Origin: Mariannaea sp. PMI_226
Taxonomy: Eukaryota; Ascomycota; Sordariomycetes; Hypocreales; Nectriaceae
Direction of reading: 5' to 3'
DNA: 64,000 bases
Assembly (NCBI GenBank): GCA_024336345.1
Contig: JANFOG010000005.1
Coordinates: 2,604,001-2,668,000 of the forward strand
Within the stretch, counting starts at the first letter, position 1; each line of letters starts with the position of its first letter. The position numbers were made by a program, and so were the translations under genes. The notes under the pieces were generated by a model. That model did not search any database. It saw only the letters and a program-made list of their open reading frames with translations, and was not told where the DNA came from. Positions 1 through 10,747 of the stretch are shown here, piece by piece.

Positions 1-2243
1 CTCTCACATTTCGTACATCATGGCTCCCCCCTGTGATTCTGTAGGCTGCTGCTCTCACAACAATGACTCGTTTCCCTCTCTCTCTTTCGGTTCTTTCACA
101 ATTGTGATAAATGCGAAACATCATGTAGCTTGCCCGGCCAGCATCTATCCGAGTCCGACGGTAGCACAAACTAGAAATGATTACGAATAATTTTCAATCA
201 TGTTTCTACGCTTTCTGCCATCTTCCATATTTCTCCCCACTCCCTTTTCTCCCTGTTCTGCTGTTCTGCTGTTCTGCCTTTCTGCCTGGCTTTGTACGAG
301 CTCTGGAGTTGACTTATCGAAACCCAAAGCAATCCCCCTCCCTGCTCATCCATACCCCCATTCCACCCGGTCGTCACTGTGCTTTGGCCGAGCGGTGTTT
401 GTATATTCGTACTCATCGTAAAAACGAGGCGAGGTGAGGTGAGGCGATGCGGGCCTTACTTTGGACGCCCCCACTCTGACACCGTCATTCACCATCACTC
501 ATCATCACCGAGACGTCGGGGAATGGTACGAGAGCCTATCCAAATATAGGTACACGAGAAGATGGCGAAACAAGACGTGATGAGGTCTTACTCAAAGAAG
601 AAAACGAAGCCTTAGCGTCTTGACTTTTTTCTTTTTCTTTTTTTCTTTCTTTTTTTTTGCCTCAATTGCTTATTTGACCAAGGCATCAGATAGAAATCTA
701 GATAGAGTCAATAGCATGCAGTTGAGCTATTGGGCTGGCTCGATCTCTGTAAGTCAACTGACCAATTGGCCCCCCATCGCCCCGTGCTCATCGTAATCGC
801 ATCTTCCCCACTCCGTCTATCACTACTCAGCTGGCTACATCCCCTTGCCGACGAGAATATGGGGACATACTGTGTGTATCCGGAGAACATACATCTCCCC
901 AGGTCCTCAAGTATCCATCCTCTCATTAGCTAGCATCCAGCCAAGGTACCCAGCCAGCGCCAGGTAAGCTAGTCAAAGACACACGACTCCGGGGTTAGTA
1001 GAAACGCATAACATTGCCTGTTTGGGGATTTCCCACTTACATATGTGGAATCTCTCCTCCCAAGCAAAGAACACTCATAATTATTGGATTTTGTCGAGGG
1101 TCTTGTTTGTGTCAGATGATTTTATTGCTCTTGGCGAGCTCCCGCTAAGGTGACCAATTCGCTCAGCTATGTTGAACTAGAGAAACCAGTATTCTAACTA
1201 GAGGGATTCACTCTCAGATTGGGAGGGAGGATACCCTACGGGCTACTGCTTACTGAATAATTTATACCAACATGACTCCTACATCCAAACCTTGTTGAAC
1301 AATATCAATGAGTTGAATGAGAGAAGAGAGAGAGAGAGAGAGCAAGGCAGATTAATTCCGGCCAAATAGTACAACGATAGATACCAAATCACACCAGCAG
1401 CAAACATCAGACGCATGTATCAACACAAGAGCTCACAAGACACCAGAACAAATCTTCACTGTATGCATTGTCAAGGTATTGAATCACCAACATCCATCAT
1501 GGCGCTTGAATTTCAGGTATATAATGCTCCAGACACCCAACGCCACAGCCATGAAGGTACCACACCCTTCATAGGTTGGCACATGTAGGAAGAGTACATG
1601 AATCTGTTCAGCATTGAATGAGAGGCAACCCAAACCAGATCCAGATCATCGTAGTCTTCTCTTTTTGTTCTCTCCCGCCTCTTTTTTTGTTTTTGGTTGT
1701 CGAGTAAAAGAAAAGGGGCACTTGACAAACCCAACAAACACGAATAGCACCATAATCATGAATGAACCACCGTCCCAAACACATAGTTCCTATCAACGCA
1801 TCACTCACTCCCTCCACCTCAAGTCCATTGCAAAGTAGGTTCAAACAATATTCCGGGTAACAATATCATCGCCGCCATGGCGAACCAGTCCCCCAAACCC
1901 AACGCCAACAGAGGCATCTGAACCCTTCTACCATGCAATGTGGAAATTTTTGAATACGTCTCAAAAGAATCTTCCTCCACCCAGCGCAACGAGGTGATCC
2001 CCATGAAGTCAGTGTGACAAACAATCAAGCCCTATCATAGGCCGTTTCGCCCAAGCCTTGTAATTTTTCCTTTCCGCTCGTCCATACGGCAATCTGAGAA
2101 CATCTTTCTCACCGTCGACGGCGTGTGCCTTTTGAGATTCTTTTTTGTACGGGGTAGTGTTTGAATTTTTGTGGTTATTAAGAGGGATACATGCCAAAAG
2201 CATAAGGGCTGGTGAAATAAAGGTGTTCTGGCGTCTCGCAGCT
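1..2243. other. Intergenic, no gene recognised; right end is 3' flank of the Btz gene
   Basis: No reading frame here resembles a protein; all open frames are under 100 codons and low-complexity. A T/C-rich tract lies at about 625-658 and a (GA)n run at about 1320-1346. The last few hundred bases should hold the 3' UTR of the minus-strand Btz-domain gene that ends at 2244. Confidence 0.5.
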
Positions 2244-4428
2244 CTACTGAGGATAGTAAACCATGCCAGGTGCTTGCTGTGGATAGTAGAACCCATCAGG
2301 GCTGGGTGTCATCATGCCGCCCATGTTCATGACGTTGTTCGGGTAGCTTGGAGGGCCAGAGTATGCAGGGTAATTGTTTACAGGTGGTAGCTGAGATGCA
2401 TCGTAGTAGTAGACCATGCCGTTGACCTCTTGTGCAACGAGGTTGGAATTCCCGCTGGGTGGCTGAGTGTTTCCCTGCATGAGCTGTTCGGGTTGGTTCT
2501 GAGGTGTGTAGTTGCCAGGAGGGCCTTGCTGGCCAGGAATAAACGCAGGAGCAGCAGCAGATGGCCCCATGTTAGCTGGTGGATAGTAATAACCCTGCTG
2601 TGGAGGTAATGGGTAGGGCTGCTGGCCGTAGAATTGTTGCTGGCCCCCATATGTGTTGGGCTGGAATGGTGCGGCATGGATCGCCCTTTCAGGGATCTGA
2701 GAGAGAGGAGTTCCAGTCGAGTGCTGAGAGGGATACGAGGCCTGGCGGGAATGAGTCTCGTGGCCCACGAGACCGTTGGACATTTGGAGAGGGACCTGTT
2801 GATGGAAGGCCTGCTGGTAAGCCTGAGGACCCTGGGTGAAGGTTGGGGACTCAATGTCTGCGACCGAAATGTTCTTCTGAGGACGTGGCTGATGCATCGG
2901 GAGAGCAGATGTAGGTCGATTTTCCTGGAAAGTCGGCTTCTGAGGCAAAGGATAGGTTTGCGGCTGAGGAAAATCGTTGATGGAGGGCTCTTGTGGCATA
3001 GGCCGATCGCCTTGAAAGCCTTGGTCAATAGGGATTGGAACGGGCGGAGCCACAGGAGGTTCCGGCCGATGGGTAGGAGGCAGCCGAACAACAGGTCGTG
3101 AGTTTTCAACGGGCATGGGCGGCCGTGAGATGACGGAGCCAGTTGGAGAGAACATGTACTCTCGCTCGACGATGGAAGATCGACGGCTGAGAGCGATGCT
3201 GGGAGTGTAGACGCTGCCACCACCGTAATAGCTGCCACCAAAGATGCTGGTTCTCCTCGAGAAGCCACCGACGGAACCAAAGGCAGATCTGGGCTTACCA
3301 CGCATGCGTTGCTGGTTGGGTCGCATGGCACGAGGGATAAAGATGAAGGACCTGTCCGCCGCAGGGAATATGTATCGAGGAGGATTGTTCGGAAGTGAAA
3401 TTCGGACAGGCTTGTCTCGACGCAGTGGAGGCCGATGATCGGGAAGCTTCGTGTACTGCCTGACAGGAACGCCTGGGAAGATGGCTGGGGCAGTCATGTT
3501 GGGAAGGAAGACTCGAACCTGGGCATTGCCGATATGCTTCTCCGTGGACAAAGTGCGGTTGATTGCCGTCGGGCTCGACTCACATGTCGGAATGATTCCA
3601 GTACCGTTTGCGGGGCCTTCGACATCCATCATCATATGCCGGGGCCGCACCGGCGGCATCGATTCTGTCACGGACTCATGCATGTCATGGGTCCATAGGG
3701 AGCTGGTCGTTGGATCTCCTGGGTTGTGCAATTGACTGTCTTGGTCAGTGAATGTCGCAGAGGAGGAGCGAAAACTGGGAAGATACATACTTGCTCGGAG
3801 CATAGGGTCCCCCAATCCCACCTGGACGGCCCCTACCACGGCCAGCCTTTCCGAAGGGTCGAAAGCCATTCCCCGCCGGACCAGGATGCCTATGGTCATG
3901 CATGAAGAAGGCACCTCTGTTGGGTACAAATGACGGATCCTCATCCCTCCGTCGTTTGTAATCATCGTGTTCCAGACGTCGCCGACCAGCAGGACCTTCC
4001 TTTGTGACCGAAGCGGAACTGACCACGATGGGAGGGTTGGAAGACTTTGCGGGTTCCTGGGAGGAAGCTGCCTCTTCAAAATGCATCTCCTGAATGGGAG
4101 GGCCCTGATCGGTGATGGAGAGGCCGTGCAGCATCACCTCCGTGTCTGAGACGGACCTGTTGTCGGCCTGGGCTTTCGAGGCTGATTTGGCAGAGTGCTT
4201 GAGGGCGCCATTGGCCGACTTGCGGGCATTTGGAGAGGTGGGAGAGGCTTCGTCGATGTTGCTAGTATCACTATCATCGGCCAGTTCGTGATCGTCTGTG
4301 GCTAAGGAGCCGTCGGTGATAGAGTCATCGTCAAGGTCGAGGACATCCGGGCCGCCCTCATCCTCACCCTCGTCTTCAACACGGCGACGCTGACCAATGA
4401 GCTTTCTACGGCGGGGGTGGCCAGCCAT
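2244..4428 (-). CDS. Btz-domain protein (CASC3/Barentsz-like, eIF4AIII-binding), 709 aa
   Basis: Two exons on the minus strand, 4428-3791 and 3735-2244, joined over a 55-nt GTATGT...CAG intron; the 2130 nt stay in frame. Residues about 1-110 are acidic and start with a basic patch (MAGHPRRRKLIGQRRR). Residues about 165-212 match a Btz/SELOR segment: a basic stretch followed by DPSFVPNRGAFFMHDHR, comparable to the FxPRKGxFFxHDxR core of metazoan CASC3. A GRGRG-rich linker follows. The remaining ~500 residues are low-complexity, rich in Pro, Gln, Tyr and Gly, ending in PGMVYYPQ. In animals this domain binds eIF4A3 in the exon-junction complex; an mRNA-binding role in the nucleus and cytoplasm is inferred here. 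The upstream minus-strand leader (about 4430-5000) is very C/T-rich. A ubiquitous P/Q-rich RNA-binding protein without EJC function is the alternative. Confidence 0.75.
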
Positions 4429-7400
4429 GGTGTTGCGGCGATGGGGGTGATACGAGAGTCGATGGATGGGACTTGGGTAAGAACGAGAGGCCGGAGTTGC
4501 GACGAGCCCGGCAAGTCATGCGGCGACGGGGGCCGGGCACAGTAGAAGATGAGGAGAAAGGCGGCGGGAAGGGCGAAGGCGACGGCGAGAGGCGAAGAGA
4601 TAAGATAGAACTGATGAGGAGTCGACAGGCACAGGTACCGCACGGCGGTGATGGTAGGGAAAGCCAAACAAGAATAAAAGAAAGAGAAGAGAAAAGAAGA
4701 TGCCAAACGACCGGATGCCAAATATAGATTATAGAAAAGCAAGAACAATCGCTGAATAACCGACCCAAGAAGGGAAACAACAGATTAAGAGAAAGGGGGG
4801 GGGAGGAAAAAGGAGGATGCTCGATGAGGCTCTCTTTCCTGTATGCGGAAGCAGGAAGATGCAGAGCAGGCGGTGGCGGAGAGCGAGAGGCGTGGGGAGA
4901 GGCGATGAAGGCGGAGGAGGAGAATGAAGAGGGTGGAAAAGAAGAGGGAGAGCCTGATGTGGTGATGGTGGTTCGGAGAAGATTTGGCAAGGTAAATCTG
5001 GATCGCCGCCAAAAATGGAATGCTGGGTGCTGGTCTTGGCCGCCCCCCCGTCCATCCTTTGCCTTCTGGGTGGCCCGCTATTCGATCCCCCCCAGGTGCT
5101 ACCTGGCAAGAGTTGGGTCGCCGGGCAGTGTGCGCCCCTATGGAGGGTGCTGTAATTGCAAGGTACCTGATCGGCAAAGTTTGGCTGGGGAGTGACATGC
5201 AGACCTGGTGTGTTCCAGATTCAGCAGCCTAGCACTGCTAACGACCAGCAGTGAAGACCAGACCCAAACCTTGCTCCCATCACCCATGGAACGGTTGTGT
5301 AAGGTACTTAGCTGGAGGGTAAACTTACTACCTACCTATGTACTAGAGGTATAACTTAGGCACCTAAAACGCACGGGAAGGGAGGGAGGGAGGGATGAAA
5401 GGGCAGACCCGCCAGCGCCAGCACGCAGAACATAATTGCGCAGTAAGTAATCTGTACTGTATCTCGTACTTCCGTACAGTATATCATTCTACCTACATAG
5501 TAGGCCGGGAGGGAGGGCCAGTAACTGGGCCAGGTTATTGCCTGCAATGACCAGCACCCTCCAGCCGGAAACCCACTCAAGAGAGCTTGAAAGGTCGGGA
5601 GAGCCAGTAGGAGAATAGCACTCGCCAATTTGCTTTGTTCGTGACGTCCGTGCTTATCTACAATGGAGACTTGATTCATCACTAGAGGGAGTTATCAGAC
5701 GCCTTTGTACCAATGCTGCAAGCCCGGCAAGCGAGCCAGCCATATGCACGTCTTTCCATTGTGCTCTCTGCCAGCATCCATACCTGGTAACTACCCTAGG
5801 TAGCTTGGTAGCTAACTATCTCCATCTAAGTCCGGGTTCTGTGCTGGTCGGTTTCCCGACTCCTCTAATACCACCACCACTCCACCATCCTGTCGATTCG
5901 CCCAGACGGTATCATCGTCGTCCACCCTTGGTTGAGCACGTCACAAAAGCGAACAGGAAAGAAACCAAGCAAAAACTCAAGACACTGACAGCAACACATT
6001 ACCCAGTTATTAATTTCTCGAATCATTTCCTCTCCAATAGCATCGGAGCAGCTAGTCCTGTCATACTTTTCCTAGAAGTCCATCGATCATGACTCAACTG
6101 CGGCATAAGACGACAGCTAACTAGGGATGCGGTGGCAACGACATGATTATAACCCCCAAGTTAGCTCTGTTAAATTTACTTACATATTCAAAGATGAACA
6201 CCAAGTATATGTGACTAATCTGTACCAGGATGAGGTTGGCGTCCAAAAAAAAAAAGAAAAAAAAAGAAAAAAGCGAGTAACTCAGAACATGTGCGTAACC
6301 TTCACACGCCCAACTCTGCGGCTGCCAGTTGCCACCTTGGTCTCGCGACTCTTCCGTGGCGCCGTGGCTGTTTTGTTGTTGTTGTTATTGTTTGCTCCCT
6401 GTCCTGCTGCCCATGGACCGCGACCCAATCTGCGTTGCAGACTCGCCTCACACCCATCTACATGCTCGCACATGCATGCTCACGCGTTTCTGGTTGCCTT
6501 CGCCTTTTCCAACTCCACACTTTTTTCCTCTGTCCACACCATGTTCGACTACCTGTAGGTAGTAGTCATCAGTCACAATAACAGATCGACCTGCCCATGG
6601 CTCGCTCGGCTTGCAACGCTCTCTTGCTTGCTCCAGTCTAGGGCTGGCTGGCTCCATGATGCAGCACTCTCCCTGCTCCCATGACACACCTTTTTTTCTA
6701 ACTCTCTCCCATGGTACTGGGCTCAGCACCGACCTCGGTTCTTACCCAAGCACGTTGCCAAAATCTCACACACTCTCTCCTCTCACGGCAAATCAAACCT
6801 CTCCCCGAACCTCGATTTCAACCAACCTAACCAGGAAGTGTCGGCAGTTATCAAGTTTGCTGACAAACTCGAACTGCTCTTCCGAAGCAGATCAACGAAA
6901 TGTGCGGGAAACCATCCCCTTCTTTCTCACCCATGATACGTCTCGATTATCGGACATCGCCATCGTCCTATGGAAGACGGTGTACCCTGCGCACGGCAAG
7001 ACAGCGCAGACGAGGTTCCCACATTGAGTCTGTGTGAGGACACGTTTCTATTAGGAAAGCCACATGTTTCGCAGGGAGAGAGCGAGGGAAACACCAATTT
7101 CCAGCACTGGCAGTGTTTCCTACGCATCAGACCTGGGGGGAGGGGGGCCACAAATGTATGCACAGGTAGGTACGGAGTACATACAACTGTAATACCTAAC
7201 CCGTAGAGAGGATATTAGTAACTGCCTACCTATCTTATGTCTCTCCGTGCCTACGTACCGACCAATATGTGGCCATCGATACGTAGAGCCAAGACCAGAC
7301 CAGGCCAAACCATCCAAGACAGCAGTCCCTGACCCAGCAAGGGCAAAACTTACTGGGAAAATGGGGAATATACATCGACCATTTCCCGCCCTTTCTTGTT

Positions 7401-9564
7401 TCTGTCTTCCTTGTTTACCCTTTTCCAATTTCTGTTGATTACCTATATCGAGGGCAATCAACTGAAACCTGAATGGGGCAAAAAGTCTGGGAATAGGACT
7501 TATAGCATGTCGGGGACAAAGCGGTATTGGATGGTGTCTCAGGAAGTACTACCTATGAGTCTCGGAGTCTTTGATCTAGTAAGAATATGAGCATGATCAT
7601 ATTGACTGTTCACATCGGTTTGAAGCTGAAGTCAAATAAGCTTAAATGGGCTCCTCTGCAGAGTTCTTTATGTTGGTTGATAGCAAACTCCTGTGATACT
7701 GGTGACCGATCTATTGTTGCACACCTCTTCATGCAGCAGAGAGCAAGAAAGAGCCTTGCCAGAAGAAAAAAGACAAAAAAAATTAAAATTAGAGGGAGAT
7801 TTGCTGCCTTGGATTAAAAAAAAACAATCCAATCATAAAGTAAGTAGAACACATTCAGCTGTGTTGTTCACCTTGGACTAATTTGTAGGCAAAATGCTCG
7901 AGCCCGTGTTTAATATGAATGGGTATCTTAACAAATTGCGTAGTTGGGAGATGGGCACTATGTACGGCATTTCGGAACATGCTGTCACGCCATGTGTCAG
8001 GGCCCCTGTGTAGGTGTCCGTCCAAGCCGATCATAACCCCCCTTGACAAGTGATTGGTAACTGAAGTTGGTTCAGTTTTCTTGTGTGGTGCTGGGGGGAG
8101 GGGGGGAAGGCCAAGGCTCCTCCACGACCGTCTTCTCAACCATTTCTCCCCCTCTCCCCCAAACGGTCTGTGTCTCTTCCCCACACGAGCAAATTGATAC
8201 CACGCACACACTCACACTATCTCTCTTGCTCTCTCCAGTCACGATGACCTCGTGTCGATTGTCAATACAAGGATCCCTCAGATATCGAGTCTTGAATTGA
8301 GTAATGGCTGCTCACTCGTTTTTTTCATCAACTTTGCTGGGCGCGTATTCCCCAACGTTAGATTTCCCTCTCCCCCCCCCCCCCCCCCCGTCCCTCATGA
8401 TATGATGGTACGTGACCTGAGCGGCTGTCAAGGGTAGAGATCTGACGTAGTGCGGAGAAAGGTCCGAGCAGGGCAGGGCTCGAGCCTTAGTGTCCTGGGG
8501 TAGCAGACCTGCCTATACCTAACAAATCATCAAGCCTGGGCACTCGATGGAGCTCAAGAGGCATGGGTAGTGGGATCTCACTCGATTCATTTTGTCATAT
8601 CTGGTACCACTGTTGGTGCAATTGTTGGCACAAACTCTACAGATTTTCACCATTCGAATTCCATTACGGCTATAGTAATTATTACAACTTACATACACTG
8701 AAAGATCAATCTTGCCCTATCCCTTTGACCGGTACTATCCCCCGCTTGCGGGGGCTCTCAGGATCCGAGCAAGTATGGATCTTAGCTTTCAGTTCTTGAC
8801 TTAGAGGCTTTTAGCCCTCCACATCATACCTGACCAAGTACCTTAGCTCACCTCGTCAATACTGAGAGGACAAAAGCTCTGGCTTGTTCAAACCATCATG
8901 CCTTTGCGCTTTTTCGATTCCCTCGATCAGCCCATCTCATGAGTTCCATTGTCATAAAAGTTTTCCCATTGCCCCAATTCTGAAACATCACCTCAGTATG
9001 TACGATGTCACACGCATAAAATAAAAAAAATGATCAAGCCACCATCTCAAACAGCTGTTTCCCCCCGCCTCCTGCCAATGCTGTATTGCGCAATGGATTT
9101 GCTCTCAAGCGCTGGAATCGCCAGTTTAAGGTGGGGTAGTAGCGCAAACAACCCTGCTACTTTGCTGTCATAGCAGCAGGGAAACAGGCCGGCTTTCAGC
9201 GGGCTTGTAAGTAAAGGGAAATGCGCCGCAAAAAATAGAGGACGGGGTAGCGTAGCACTGGGAAGAAGATGGGGGACAGGCCACCCACCTACTCCGTAGC
9301 TGTACGCATAGCCCTCTGCCGGGGGGGTTGAAGAGGAGGAGGGGGGCATTCCTCCTTCAAAGCTACCCCTCGTCAAACCTCCTCTTCCACCATCCGCTTC
9401 AATTCCTCCAGTTCAACCTTACTCGTATTCTCAATTCAACCTCAACGAGCTATAATTCGCACAGAAATCGACCAATTTTTACTCCCCTTTCTTTCCTATT
9501 TTCAATTTCCATTCCTTTAGAACCAAAACAAGACACTTTTGAGGCACTGTGCCAGAACCACATC
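4429..9564. other. 5.1-kb gene-free interval
   Basis: No supported gene. The left 600 bp is the pyrimidine-rich leader/promoter of the Btz gene (minus strand). The rest holds A-rich runs (about 6246-6271), a C18 run, TACCTACC words (for example 5331 and 7165-7230), TACGGAGTA at 7171 and TACTCCGTA at 9290. GACTAC and GTAGTC arms face each other at 6547-6567. A GC-rich hairpin with CCCCCGC and GCGGGGG arms sits at 8739-8754. The last 150 bp is a C/T-rich leader for the gene at 9565. Open frames here (up to about 140 codons) are low-complexity and look like chance. Confidence 0.5.
8372..8389. repeat. C18 homopolymer
   Basis: Eighteen consecutive C residues after a TTTCCCTCT stretch, in non-coding DNA. 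The exact length may be a sequencing estimate. Confidence 0.9.
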
Positions 9565-10125
9565 ATGGCCAGCCTCCCATCCCAGCACCCCTCCCTCTCC
9601 CTCCACCTCTCCGACGTCACTCTCACCCCGCTCATCACCTCAGCCGCCTCGCAATCGCACCTGGAGTCGCTCACCTCGCTCACCTCCGGCGCTCTATCCT
9701 CCCAGACCGCCGCCTTGCGACTCGGCCTCGGCCGCCCAACCCGTCTCATGGTCGAATACCCAGACCGCGGTCCCGTCGTTCTGAATTCCTACCTTGACCC
9801 CCGCGACGCCGCCGCCTCCTCCTCCGCCACGGCTACCACTGACAGCCGTCCCGCTAGCTCAGGACAGCACGGTCACGGCGCCGCGCAAGTCGGCGCGACC
9901 ACTCCCAGCGCAAGCGACTCAAGCGGCAACACTGAAACTGGAAAAGGAGGAGACGATGCCATATCTGAAGATGCGGCGCCAATGCTCATTGGCGTCGTGG
10001 TCGCCGGTTCCGCCGACGACACAAAAGAAGCACGCCGCGCCGCCGCGAGGCTGGAGCGCGTGGGTAGAGATTTCCAGCGGGAATGGATCGCCGAGAACCA
10101 AGGTCACGAAGACGGTCCTGAGTGA
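9565..10125 (+). CDS. Small uncharacterised protein, 186 aa; possibly roadblock/LAMTOR-like
   Basis: I do not recognise this gene with confidence. A single exon starts at ATG 9565 after a C/T-rich leader; the frame stays open upstream, but that part looks like leader translated by chance. Codons are strongly GC3-biased as in neighbouring real genes. The protein has a helical N-terminal half, a strand-like LMVEYPDRGPVVLNSYL (about 57-73), a disordered Ser/Ala/Thr/Gly insert (about 78-130), then MLIGVVVAGSADD and a charged helix (ARRAAARLERVGRDFQREW) near the C terminus. The helix-strand-strand-insert-strand-helix order could fit a roadblock/LC7 fold, as in the LAMTOR/EGO subunits that anchor Rag GTPases at the vacuole, but that is inference. 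A further 3' exon is possible, because GTGAGA follows CCTGA at the stop. It is convergent with transketolase. Confidence 0.6.
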   Translation: MASLPSQHPSLSLHLSDVTLTPLITSAASQSHLESLTSLTSGALSSQTAALRLGLGRPTRLMVEYPDRGPVVLNSYLDPRDAAASSSATATTDSRPASSGQHGHGAAQVGATTPSASDSSGNTETGKGGDDAISEDAAPMLIGVVVAGSADDTKEARRAAARLERVGRDFQREWIAENQGHEDGPE

Positions 10126-10747
10126 GAGCTTGGAGAGTGCGATGCATGAAGGAAGACCTTGGAGAGGTGGTTACCGATATCACTGTGAATGCAATGCCAT
10201 CAGGAAATGATGCCATGACCCGGGTAGTGGTTCTCAAAAACGGAGTTGAATCCCTTTCGTGGTGTTCCCAATCAGCCCGGGAATGACATCAGACTTGTCT
10301 TCTTTTTGGTGCATGAGGGCATTATGAGACCCTACATCTAATATTTGGAAGTTTTCTGCTGGTCGAATCTGTCCATGCTTTGGACGAACGAATGGACGAA
10401 TGGGCAAACGGAGTTTTGGGATATTTGTTACATAATTTGTAGGTACTATATCGTCAGATTTGCCTCCTTTAACATTGGGGGGTCTTCGATCTCTTTATAT
10501 ATACATATATTTTTTTTTCCTTTCATCTCACAGGCACGGCAACCAGTAGCAGTTATGGATCAACTGTTCTAAAAAGTCTTTAATTTAAATTCATTTCGAG
10601 GCGTCTATTTAACCATTACCTAGCTCCATAACCCATCATCATTTGCATAAACGTTTCCCACCGTCTTAAGCAGTTCCTAATTGCGTTTCCATCATCTTTT
10701 TATCACTTCGACTCGGTCTTCCTTCTTCCTTTTTGTTGTATTTGTAT
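10126..10747. other. Convergent 3' flanks
   Basis: This 0.6-kb AT-richer spacer lies between two converging genes and probably holds both 3' UTRs. A short AT stretch (about 10495-10520) and T-rich runs are present. No gene was seen. Confidence 0.5.

Noticed and set aside
2378..3331. 317-codon minus-strand frame inside the Btz gene
   Set aside because: Alternative frame of the long low-complexity exon; Ser/Leu/Pro-rich text with no conserved motif.
4406..4990. 194-codon minus-strand frame before the Btz gene
   Set aside because: Ser/Pro/Phe-rich translation of a C/T-rich leader, a typical artefact of pyrimidine tracts.
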